Shown here: one piece after another, positions 36,501 through 47,839 of the stretch
Numbering within the stretch: the stretch's first letter is position 1
Layout: each line of letters opens with the position of its first letter
The notes under the pieces: model-generated
Databases searched by the model: none
What the model was told of the DNA's origin: nothing
The model's input: only the letters and a program-made list of their open reading frames with translations
Translations under genes and position numbers: made by a program
NCBI GenBank assembly: GCA_028551475.1
Contig: CM052360.1
Coordinates: forward strand, 25,118,682 to 25,182,681
Source: Casuarina equisetifolia
Taxonomy: Eukaryota > Streptophyta > Magnoliopsida > Fagales > Casuarinaceae
Direction of reading: 5' to 3'
Length of the DNA stretch: 64,000 nt

Positions 36501-39500
36501 CCACTTGGTAAAATAGATCAACCAAATCATTTAAGATGTTTCCAACAGTTTCTTTTCAAATAGGAATCATATACGAGTACTGACAAATTGCTAGAAAAAG
36601 CAAAACCTATTCTTTTCATTTTTCTATAACTTTTGATGACATCAGTGCCATTAACTAGAGAGATGAAAAGAATATTGCCTAATTCATCTTGAGTACCTTA
36701 TGATTAAGGATAAAGTAATGATAGATTTATGTACGTGTAATGAAATTGAATGAAGTTGCATATATTCGTTCAATTTTTGAAAGAAATTAAAATCCTATCC
36801 TACACTTTTTAAACTTTATAATCATAAGTAAGCCCACTTTTGGTGAAAGGAACTCAAAGAGTATTGCAAATATCAAAGTCTATACTTTAGAACTTAAGCT
36901 TGTGAACATTGAAAACAACTAATCAATTCTTTCAATTGTGTAACTACATAGGACAACTTCCACTTGGTAAAATAGATCAACCAAATCATTTAAGATGTTT
37001 CCAACAATTTCTTTTCAAATAGGAATCATATACGAGTACTGACAAATTGCTAGAAAAAGCAAAACCTATTCTTTTCATTTTTCTATAACTTTTGAGGACA
37101 TCAGTGCCATTAACTAGAGAGATGAAAAGAATATTGCCTAATTCATCTTGAGTACCTTATGATTAAGGATAAAGTAATGATAGATTTATGTACGTGTAAT
37201 GAAATTGAATGAAGTTGCATATATTCGTTCAATTTTTGAAAGAAATTAAAATCTTATCTTACGCTTTTTAAACTTTATAATCATAAGTAAGCCCACTTTT
37301 GGTGAAAAGAACTCAAAGAGTATTGCAAATATCAAAGTCTATACTTTAGAACTTAAGCTTGTGAACATTGAAAACAGCTAATCAATTCTTTCAATTGTGT
37401 AACTACATAGGACAACTTCCACTTGGTGAAATAGATCAACCAAATCATTTAAGATGTTTCCAACAGTTTCTTTTCAAATAGGAATCATATACGAGTATTG
37501 ACAAATTGCTAGAAAAAGCAAAACCTATTCTTTTCATTTTTCTATAACTTTTGACGACATGAGTGCCATTAACTAGAGAGATGAAAAGAATGTTGCCTAA
37601 TTCATCTTGAGTACCTTATGATTAAGGATAAAGTAATGATAGATTTATGTACGTGTAATGAAATTGAATGAAGTTGCATATATTCGTTCAATTTTTGAAA
37701 GAAATTAAAATCTTATCCTACGCTTTTTAAACTTTATAATCATAAGTAAGCCCACTTTTGGTGAAAAGAACTCAATGAGTATTGCAAATATCAAAGTCTA
37801 TACTTTAGAACTTAAGCTTGTGAACATCAAAAACAGCTAATCAATTCTTTCAATTATGTAACTACATAGGACAACTTTCACTTGGTAAAACAAATCAACC
37901 AGATCATTTAGGTTGTTTCCATTAGTTTCTTTCAAAATAAGAATCATATATAAGTACTCACAAATTGCTTGAAAAATCAAAAACTATCATTTTCATTTTT
38001 CGATAACTTTGGCTGACATGAGTGCCATTAACTAGAAGGATGAAAAGCATGGTGCTTAATTCATCCCGAGTACCTTATGATCAAGGACAAAGTATTGATA
38101 GTTTTATGTACTTCTAATGAAATTAAAGTAACTTGCATATATATGTTCAATATAGGAGGAATTAAAATCTTATCCTACGTTTTTTAAACTCCATAATCAT
38201 AAGAAAAACCAACCTTTTGTGAAAAAGGCTTAGAGAGTATTGCAAACATCAAAGTCTATGCTTTAGAACTTAAGCTTGTGAACATTGAAAACAACTAATC
38301 AATTCTTTTGATTTTGTAACTACATATGACAACTTCCATTTCATAAAAGAAATCAACCAAATCATTTAAGTTGTTTCCATTAGTTTCTTTTCAAATAGGA
38401 ATCATATACGAGTACTCACAAATTGCTAGAAAAATCATAACCTATCCTTTTCATTTTTTTATAACTTTTGTTGACATGAGTGTTATTAACTAGAGAGATG
38501 AAAAGCATGGTGCTTGATTCATCTTAAGTATCTTATGATCAAGGACAAAGTAATGATAGATTTAAGTATTTCTAATGAAATTGAAGGAAGTTGCATATAT
38601 TTGTTCAATTTATGAAAGGAATTAAAATCTTATCCTACACTTTATAAACTCCATAATCATAAAAGAAACCTTTTTTTTTGTGAAAAGAACTTAGAGAGTA
38701 TTGCAAATAACAATGTCTATGCTTGAGAACTTAAGCTTGTGAACATTGAAAACAACTAATCAATTTTTTCAATTGTGTAACTGCATTGGACAACTTCCAT
38801 TTGGTAAAACAAATCACCCAAATCATTTAGTTTGTTTCCATCATTTTCTTTTCAAAGTAGAGTTATATATAGGTACTCTTAAATTGCTAGAAAAATCAAA
38901 ACCTATCCTTTTCATTTTTCTATAATTTTGCTGATAGGAGTGCCATAAACTAGGAAGATGAAAAGAAAGCTACCTTATTCAGCTTGAGTACCATATGATT
39001 AAGGAAAAAATTATGATAGATTTATGTACTTCTAATGGAATTGAAGGAAGTTGTAAATATTCATTCAATTTATGAAAGGAATTAAAATCTTATCCTAGGT
39101 TTTTTAAACTCCATAATGATAAGGGAGACTCACTTCTAGTGAAAAGAGCTAGAAAGTATCACAAATATGAAACTCTATGCTTTAGAACTTAAGCGTGTGA
39201 ACATTGAAAACAACTAATCAATTCTTTCAATTGTGTAACTATATAGGAAAACTTCCATTTGGTAAAAGAAATCAACCAAATCATTAGGTTGTTTCCATTA
39301 GTTTCTTTTCAAACAAGAATCATATACAAGTACTCACAAATTGTTAGAAAAATCAAAACCTATCCTTTTCATTTTTCTACAACTTTTGCTAGCAAGAGTG
39401 CCATTAAGTAGAGAGATAGAAAGCATGTTGCCTGATTCCTCTCTAGTACCCTATGATTAGTGAAAAAGTAATGATAGGTTTATATACTTCTAATGAAATT

Positions 39501-41205
39501 AAAGGAAGTTGCATATATTTGTTCAATTTATGAAATGAATTAAAATGTTATCTTATGTTTTTTAAACTTCATAATTATAAAGGAAACTCACTTTTGGTGA
39601 AAAGAGCTCAGAAAGTATTGCAAATATGAGAGGTTATGCTTTAGAACTTAAGCTTGTGAACATTGAAAACAACTAATCAATTCTTTCAATTGTGTAACTA
39701 CATAGGACAACTTCCATTTGGTAAAACAAATCAACCAAATCATTAGGTTGTTTCCATTAGCTTCTTTTCAAACTGGAATCACATACAGCTACTTATAAAT
39801 TGCTAGAAAAATCAAAAGCTATCCTTTTCATTTTTCTATAACTTTTGCTGGCATGAGTTCCATTAACTAGAGAGATGAAAAACATATTACCTAATTCATC
39901 TCGAGTACCTTATGATTAAGGACAAACTAATGATAGATTTATGTACTTCTAATGAAATTGAAGGAAGTTGCATATATTTGTTCAATTTATGAAAGGAATT
40001 AAAATCTTATCCTAGGTTTTTTAAACTCCATAATGATAAGGGAGACTCACTTCTAGTGAAAAGATCTTAGAAAGTATCGCAAATATGAAACTCTATGCTT
40101 TAGAACTTAAGCTTTTGTACATTGAAAACAAGTAACCAATTCTTTCAATTGTGTAACTACCTAGAACAACTTCCACTTGATAAAAAAGATGAGCCAAATC
40201 ATTTAGATTGTTTTGATCAATTTCTTTTCAAATAGGAATCATATATGAGTACTTATAAATTGCTAAAAAAATCAAAACCTATCCTTTTTATTTTTCTATA
40301 ACTTTTGTTGACATGGGGGCCATTAACTAGATAGATGAAAAACATGTTGGTTGATTCATCTCGAGTACCTTATGATTAATGAAAAAGTAATGATAGATTT
40401 ATGTACTTCTAATAAAATTGAAGAAAGTTGCATATATTTGTTCAATTTATGAAAGGAATTAAAATCTCATCCTATGCCTTTTAAACTCCATAATCATAAA
40501 AGAGACCCATTTTAGTTAAAAGAGTTCAAAGAGTATTGCAAATATGAAAGTCTATGCCTTAGAATTTAAGCTTGTGAACATTGAAAAGAACTAATCAATT
40601 TTTTCAATTGTGTAACTACATAGGACAACTTCCATTTGGTAAAACAAATCAACCAAATCATTTAGGTTGTTTCCATCAATTTATTTTCAAACTAGAATCA
40701 TATATGGGTACACACAAATTGCTAGAAAAATCAAAACCTATCATTTTTATTTTTCTATAACTTTTGCTGACATGAGTGCCATTAACTAGAGAGATAAAAA
40801 GAATGCTGCCTGATTCATCTTAAGTACATTATGATCAAGGACAAAGTAATGATAGATTTATATACGTCTAATGAAATTAGAGGAGGTTACATATATTTGT
40901 TCAATTTATGAAAGGAATTAAAAGCTTATCCTACGCTTTTTAAACTCCATAATTATAAAGGAGACCTACCCTTGATGAAAAGAGTTGAAAGAGTATTGCA
41001 AATATGAAAGTCTATGCTTTAAAATTTAAGCTTGTGAACATTGAAAACAACTAATCAATTTTGTCAATTGTGTAACTACATAGGATAACTTCCATTTTGT
41101 AAAACAAACCAACCAAATCATTTAGGTTGTTTCCATCAATTTCTTTTCAAACTGGAATCATATATGGGTACTCATAAATTGCTAGAAAAGTAAAAACTAT
41201 CTTTT

Positions 41206-41350
41206 TCTTTTGAGGGAAAGGTAAATTGTATTAATAAATTTTAAAATACAGATACACAGGGGCATATCCCAATATTACAAAAGTTACCATATCTATGAAA
41301 AGATAGAACTTGGAAGCCTCCAAATTTCACTCAAAATAACATTTCCTTGG
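41206..41350. mobile_element. Foreign insertion in the last satellite monomers, type unknown
   Basis: About 145 bp replace the expected TTTTTCTATAACTTTTGCTG part of the monomer. The satellite resumes at ATGAGTGTCATTAACTAG. The insert begins near TTTGAGGGAAAGG and holds TACACAGGGGCATATCCC. It lacks obvious termini. It could be a truncated retroelement tail. Confidence 0.4.
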
Positions 41351-41806
41351 AAGATGAGTGTCATTAACTAGAGAGATGAAAAGAATGATGCCTAATTCAT
41401 CTTGAGTACCTTATGATCAAGGACAAAGTAATGATAGATTTATGTACATCTAATGAAATTTGAGGAAGTTACATATATTCATTTAATTTATGAAAGGAAT
41501 TAAAATCTTATCCTATGCTTTTTAAACTCCATAATTATAAAGGAGACCCACTTTTGGTGAAAAGAGCTCAAAGAGTATTACAAATATCAAAGTCTATACT
41601 TTAGAACTTAAGCTTGTGAACATTGAAAATAACTAATCAATTTTTTCAATTGTGTAACTACATAGGACAACTTCCATTTGGTAAAACAAATCAACCAAAT
41701 CATTTAAGTTGTTTCCATCAATTTCTTTTCAAACTAAAATCATATACGGATACTCACAAATTGCTAGAAAAATCAAACCCTATCCTTTTCATTTTTCTAT
41801 AACTTT

Positions 41807-42149
41807 TGTTGAAGGTAGGTGTTGTCTCACATTAGAAGTAAGAGGATGGACTTGTGGTCTTATAAGTGATGAGATTTCCCCACCTAATGCCTTAATGTTT
41901 TAGGATGAGCCCGTACACTCTAATATAGTATTAAAGCTAAGGATGAGCCTCCGTTTCATAAACCCCTCATGCCCCAAAGTTGGCTTCAGTCCACTTGCAA
42001 TGCTTATATCAGCATGTAAGTGAGGGGGAGTGTTGAAGGTAGGTGTTGTCTCACATTAGAAGTGAGAGGATGGACTTGTGGTCTTATAAGTGATGAGATT
42101 TTCTCACCTAATGCCTTAAGGTTTTGGGATGGGCCTTCACACTCTAATA
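41807..42149 (+). mobile_element. TRIM-like miniature LTR retrotransposon, 343 bp
   Basis: Two 119-bp direct repeats (41,807-41,925 and 42,031-42,149) align without indels and differ at about 9 positions. Both start TGTTGAAGGTAGG. The first is followed at once by TAGTATTAAAGC, which matches the tRNA-iMet site TGGTATCAGAGC at 9 of 12, with all three changes being G-to-A or C-to-T. The second is preceded by a polypurine tract GTGAGGGGGAG ending 42,030. The 105-bp interior cannot encode proteins. This is the architecture of terminal-repeat retrotransposons in miniature, which are mobilised by other elements. The repeats end TAATA rather than CA, and no target duplication is visible, so the boundary is tentative. 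Confidence 0.7.
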
Positions 42150-42179
42150 TCCTTGGGTTTCAGAGTTGTCAATCAAAAG

Positions 42180-42435
42180 TGAAGAATTTGATGAACTCTT
42201 GCACATTGGAAGAAAAATTTGTTTATTAATCAAGCAAATCCAAAATTAGTTACAAGAGATGACAAAGCTGTAGAAAAAAGAACTCTTAGTGTACGGCTAT
42301 GTTTTTCTAAAATTTTAACCTTAAAGGCTATATATAAACAAGAGTAAGTCTTATTCAAGGAAATCCTAGTATTATACAATATAGGAAAAATATATTGAGT
42401 ATCCTACAATATAGGAACATCGTTAATCTTCAACA
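42180..42435 (-). repeat. 3' LTR of copia element 3
   Basis: On the plus strand it runs from TGAAGAATTTGATG to ATCTTCAACA. It is followed by the reverse complement of the polypurine tract. Confidence 0.85.
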
Positions 42436-42454
42436 CCCCCCTTCAAACTTAGGG

Positions 42455-45400
42455 TCAAAAGAAGTCCAAGACACCAAACTTGCTAAGTAGATGATAGTGT
42501 TGATTTGTCCCTAAGGCCTTGGTCAGAATATCTGCAAGTTGGTCACCACTCGCAACATGTGTTGTGCTAATTAAACCATGATGTATTTTTTCTCGAATAA
42601 AATGATAAGAAACATCTATGTGCTTTGTCTTATAATGAAAGATTGTGTTTTTTGTCAATTTTTGCACTACCTCATTATCACAATATAACAACACTGGCTA
42701 TGTAACATTAATTCTCATATCTTTTAATAAACCAACCACCTAAACAATCTTATAAGTAGTAGTTGCCATGACCTTATATTCGGCCTTTGTTGAAGAAAGA
42801 GTCACAACTAATGGCTTTTTACTTTTCCAAGAAATTATTGAATGTCCAAGTGTAAGACAAAAGCTAGTAGTGGATTGATGTGTCATAAGGCATTTTGCAT
42901 AGCTAACATCATAGAAAGGTTGCAAGAGAAAATCACCATCCGAAGGAAAGAATAAACCAAACCCTATTATTCCTTTGAGATACTTAACAATCTTGAGAGC
43001 TGCCTCTCAATGGGATTGCTTAGAAGCATGCATGAGCCGACTTAAGAGATGTACTAGAAAAGTTATGTCAGGGCGTGTCATATCAAGATAATTTAGCTTA
43101 TCAATCAACTGCTGATAACTCAAGATGTTCTTAAATGGTATCTATTTATGAATGATCTCACTCATCATATTTCAAGCTAGTGAATAAGAAATTTGTCTCC
43201 ATGGAATTTCCAACAAGCTTTACAGCTGACAGTTCCAATTTAGAAATCAATTCTAAGATATACTTATGTTGACTGAGATGCATGCCATTTGAATCTCAAA
43301 GGATCTCAATCCCAAGAAAATACTTGAGTTATCCTAAATCCTTAATTCGAAATGTAGAATGAAGATAAGCTTGCAAAGCCTCAATATCTTGTGTATCATC
43401 ACCAGTAATTAAGATGTCATCCACATATATGAACAATAAAATAATATTACCAGCTTGTCCCTTAGTAAAAAGAAAATAGTCATACAATGACTATTGATAA
43501 CCAGTAGACACTAGAGCTTCTATAAATTTCTCATTCCACTGTCATGAAGCTTACTTTAACCCATATAAAGATTTTCACAACCTACATACTTTGGACCCCC
43601 TTCAAAAGGACTTATAAGTGGATATCTCATTTATACTTTCTCATCTAAGTCTCCCAGTAGAAATGCATTATGAACATCCATTTGTCGAATAGTCCATTTA
43701 GATTGTGAAGCAATAGATAATGTACTTCTAACTATCACTGATTTTACTATAAGAGAGAAAGTTTCATGATAATCGATCCCTTCTGTTTGACTATAATCTT
43801 TTGCTACTATATGAGCCTTAAAGCGCTCAATACTTCCATCAATATGATACTTAATCTTGTACACTTATTTATATCCAATGGGTTTTCTCCATGGTGGTAG
43901 GTCTACCAGTTCCTATGTTCCATTCGATTTTAATGCTTTCATTTCTTAATCCATGGCATCTCACCATCTAGAATCCTTAATTGCCTCATGGTAGAACAAT
44001 GGTTTTGTCTTAGGTGAAATGACTACTATGAAGTGCTAATGTGGAATGGGCAAATGTGTATATGATACATAGGCAGAAATGGGGTACTATATGGATGGAT
44101 TGACAATATTTTTGCAAATATAACCTTGAGTCCATATGGGTGGCTTGGAAATTCTATTAAATTGTCTAGGAAGTGATGGAAGGACTATGGGATCATGCGT
44201 GGTTGGTAAGGAAGGATCATCCTTTGTCTCATCATAAGTGAAAACAAAAGGCGATGTAGAAGAAGGATTTGGAATTTCCAAGGTAGAATCATTGGGTTGG
44301 TTGCTAATGTACTAGAAGTGGTAATATCTGGTGTAGTGTGAGTGGTAGTATCAATAATGAGATTTGATTATGTAGGAGAAGTTACCTATGCATCTGAATT
44401 GGGGTTAACTCCAATAACTTCTTATGCAAGCTCCTCATCTAGAGATGGTATCATAGGGAATTCTGAAGAATAGGACCTAATCTTGATGTTTGTAAAAAGG
44501 AAAAATATTTTCATGAAAATAAACATCACAACTCATAAAACATTTCTTTTTTTCAATGTCATAAAGTTTATACATTTTTTGCCCAAAATGGTATCCTATG
44601 AAAATATTAAGAATAGGTCGAGAAACAAATTTGTCTTTGTGCCCTACTACTGAAGCATAGTAAAGACAACCAAAAACTCAAAATCTTGAGAGGTTAAGAG
44701 CTTTCCCATGAATCACTTCATACGGAGATTTTCCATGTAAGACAAAAAAATGAATGCGATTGATAATGTGTGTGGCAGTGAGTATATACTCATCCCAAAA
44801 ACATTTGGGCTTATGGCTTAGAAATTTTAATAACTATGCAACATCTAATAAGTGGTGATGCTTATGTTCTACCACACCATTCTATTATGAGGTATATACG
44901 CATGAGCTCTCATGCATTATATCCCATGATGAAAATAACTTGTCACATGATGAATTAAAAAAATTAGTTGCATTATTAGAACGAATGCGTTTGATCCCAA
45001 TGTTAAAATGCTTTTTAATTGTGTTAAAGAAACATTTCAAATGTAATACTGTTTTAGTCTTATGTTTCATGAAGAAAGTCCAGATCCCTTGTGAAAAATC
45101 ATCATTAATGGTTAGAAAATATTTTGAACCATCATGATTTGAGGCATGATATAGTCCCTAAATATCCACATGGATTAAATCAAAAATATTTTTAACATTT
45201 TCAATGCAAATAGTGAATGGATCATGTGTTTGCTTAGCAAAAGGACAAACTGAGTAATCAAAATCAGAAGATGGAAAATCTTTGATCAAAAATTTAAATT
45301 TAGATGAAGACATGTGACCAAGTCTTAAATGTCATAGATGAAAACTAAGGTCATTGTATGTTGAAGTAATTAAAAGGGCAAGTGTAGTACTGAAAGATTG

Positions 45401-46243
45401 GCTAACATGGTTATTCTTAGAGTGCAGAAAAAAATAAAGTCTATGTCACATTCTACTAATCCCTTTGATGTCACCTCTAGAGACGTCTTGAAATAGACAT
45501 AAATCAACATAGAAAACCACTAAATAGTTATTCTTAGTAGTGAATTTAGCTACGAATAGTAAGTTATATTTGAAATCATGAGAGTAAAGTATAGTGTGCA
45601 ATTTTAAACTATTGGTTGGGGTTATGGAACTAATGTGGGTGACCTGGGTTAGTTCCCCATTCGGTAATTTAACAGATCTAGACTTAGACATAAATTTAAC
45701 AAGAAATTCTACACAATTAAAATCAATAGTAATATGATCACTAGCCCTATTATTTATAATCCAAATGTAAGGAAAAGATTTCGGAACACTTGCTCCATTA
45801 GCATGAGAGTTCCTACCATAGTCCTCCTTGATCAGATGGATAATGTTGTCATACTACTTTAGTGTAAAAGTATAATGACTACGCTCAATAGTGGCTAGAT
45901 TAACAATATAATTACTAATAAAATTTTTGTGACCTGGAGGATAGCCATTAAGCTTGTAACAAGCCTAATCTTTATATCCAAAAAGTTGACAATGCTCACA
46001 TTAAGGCCACTTAAGATGATAATAACTTTTCTTACAGTGTCCTTTGCGTCCACAATACTCACATTTAAGCTTTCCAGAAACCCTAGATGACATGGTAGTC
46101 ATGAGGTGGTGATGCCATTTGCAATGTAAACTATGGCAAATAGAATCAGACACATTGAGTGTTTGATGAAAGAACTGTGAGAAACACAAAACTAAATAAT
46201 TCTCCAAGAAAAATAATTGCTCAATAAAGTATTTGAACCACAA
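42455..46243 (-). pseudogene. gag zinc knuckle and pol remains of copia element 3
   Basis: From right to left in reading order. First is the Gag zinc knuckle CEYCGRKGHCKKSYY near 46,030-46,075, whose final Cys is replaced by Tyr. The protease site at 45,743-45,754 reads NNRA instead of D-[ST]-G-A. Next are the pre-integrase region (45,691-45,446), integrase pieces (45,070-44,885, with RIRSNNATNF), and RT pieces (43,864-43,631, with QMDVHNAFLLGDL). YVDD is at 43,415-43,426. RNase H pieces follow (42,925-42,455, with CDNEVVQKL and TKHIDVSYHFIREK). The frame is lost many times. In life this would be the Ty1-copia replication polyprotein. Confidence 0.88.
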
Positions 46244-46869
46244 TAGTAATCCAAAAGATAGTTACAAAGTGCGGAAGCGAGAATGAAATGAGAAAATACC
46301 AAGGTTTATATGGCTGCTTGGTGCAGATGGCAGAATCAAAACCATTAAACAAAGCACAATTTTCACAGCAAAAACTAGAAAATTCATGAAAATAATGAGT
46401 GCAACATGCACCTTTTCACCGGAGAAAGAAATCTAAAAACACAAGATAAAACTAATCAACAAGAGCAAGAAAGCTCATCACTAAGAAATCTCATCAGCAA
46501 AAGCAAACTTGTCACCAAGAAATCCCGTTAGCAAAAGGTATGGCCAATAAACAATTCCTTTGTTTAGTTGACAAAGGAAAAAGGACAAAGGTTCAGTAAT
46601 ACCAGGGAGCCTAAACCGAGAAAAAGAATTCCTTTTTCTACACGTTTACCAACCAAAGACAAGTTGAAAGCTAATACAATGAGATGTGAAGTCGATGTAC
46701 CTTTCGAATTGTCAAAGTGTGTAGAATGGATGCTAGGCTTGAATGATGTGAAGGAGATAGCATGAGGGCCAAAACCAAAAATCAATATGGTTAATGGCAG
46801 AGAAATAAGAAAGTCCTCTATGTAGTCCACAATGGAGAACTTTACAAGATTGTTAAACTCTCGATACCA

Positions 46870-47124
46870 TGAAGAATTTGATGAACTCTTACACATTGGA
46901 AGAAAAGCTTGTTTATTAATCAATCTCAACCAAAATTAGTTACAAGAGAAGACAAAGCTGTAGAGAAAAGAACTCTTAGTGTACGGCTATGTTTTTCAAC
47001 ATTTTAACCTAAGAGGCTATATATAAACAGGAATAAGGCTTATACAAGAAAACCTTAGTATCCTACAATATAGGAAAAATACATTGAGTATCCTACAATA
47101 TAGGAACATTGTCAATCGTCAATC
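46870..47124 (-). repeat. 5' LTR of copia element 3
   Basis: Matches the 42,180-42,435 LTR over its length. The outer end is uncertain because a short GTCAATC-type reiteration follows. Confidence 0.8.
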
Positions 47125-47145
47125 GTCAATCATCAATCATCAATT

Positions 47146-47709
47146 TTTAAGGTTTACTCTTTGTCCTTAGTCCTCTCTATTAACCCCTTATGTTTCAAAG
47201 TTGTCAATCGAAAGCTTTTAGCATCCTAACCCAATGGCTTCCTCAACTTCCTCGACCTCATCAACCACATTTGTTGCCTACGGCAATGTGGTTGAAGGGA
47301 CCACTTACTATGTAGTGTTTTCTCTATAGCAACTGCAAAGACCATCAACCACTTGTATTAGGCCATTCCACCGGTCTAGTCTGCCGTTTCTGACCTCACC
47401 CTAACTAGACAACCCCTCAACACACACACAATGCTAAAAAGGCACGTAATGGTTGGGAAACTAGCTAGGATGTTAGATTTGTCTTTAATTTGGGCATAAA
47501 GCAATCCAGGGTCGAGAACACTATAACCCTAACTTTCAGTCGTCCTCTCCGATGCAAGCTCCCCCCCAACAGCCACGGGTAATGGTTGGAGGAACTTGGT
47601 TTAGTGATTTGACCCATTCTATTATGAACAGACCATCCTAACCGTCTAGTGTCCACTCATATTCAAGTCCCCAATAGGTGAACACAAGTAATGGATTTAG
47701 TTTTATTTA

Positions 47710-47753
<44 letters not shown>

Positions 47754-47790
47754 CAAACACGGTAGTTATATCTTCCTAGCAATTCTCTCC
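47146..47790. other. Gene-free flank with a simple-sequence tract
   Basis: The first 70 bases include a sequence resembling the TRIM interior (AACCCCTTATG.TTCAAAGTTG-like) and one half of a 23-base repeat that also lies left of element 3. A (TTTA)n tract passes into (AT)n at about 47,700-47,748. No gene is supported. The 63-codon minus frame at 47,465-47,656 shows no motif. Confidence 0.45.
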
Positions 47791-47839
47791 ATGTTCTACT
47801 TGTTGGATTCATTAGCAAGATCTTCTTGTTTGTTTTCAT

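Larger units (their letters stand above)
26808..41806. repeat. Satellite array, 459-bp monomer, about 32 copies
   Basis: The segment GAACTTAAGCTTGTGAAC recurs about every 459 bp from 27,075 to 41,606 (32 occurrences counted by eye, some diverged). Examples are 32,303, 32,762, 33,221, 33,680, 34,139, 34,598, 35,057, 35,515, 35,974, 36,433, 36,892 and 37,351. Monomers between about 31,900 and 37,850 are near-identical. Those on both sides are progressively diverged and contain indels, as expected if unequal exchange homogenises the centre. No frame of 60 codons persists in the core, so it is non-coding. A 204-bp LTR-like insertion (27,306-27,509) and another insertion (about 41,206-41,350) interrupt it. 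Confidence 0.96.
42180..47124 (-). mobile_element. Degraded Ty1-copia LTR retrotransposon (element 3)
   Basis: Terminal direct repeats lie at 42,180-42,435 and about 46,870-47,124 (about 255 bp; TG...CA on the + strand of the left one). In minus sense the polypurine tract is at 42,436-42,446, and a primer site TGGTATCGAGAG lies at 46,858-46,869. The pol remains are in copia order but are riddled with stops and frameshifts. The right boundary is blurred by a 7-mer reiteration (GTCAATC/ATCAATC, 47,110-47,145). No 5-bp target duplication was found. The 46,250-46,850 portion, where gag should begin, has no recognisable Gag frame. Confidence 0.88.

Noticed and set aside
26808..41806. Centromeric satellite
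   Set aside because: The array is only 15 kb, has a gene-bearing duplicated unit on each side, and no centromere-specific retrotransposon was recognised. The sequence alone cannot show centromere function.
26808..41806. CRISPR-like regular spacing
   Set aside because: The repeat unit is 459 bp with no short repeat-unique spacer pattern, and the sequence is eukaryotic. It is a satellite.
41807..42149. Cassandra-type TRIM with 5S rRNA in its LTR
   Set aside because: I saw no 5S-like internal promoter sequence in the 119-bp repeats.
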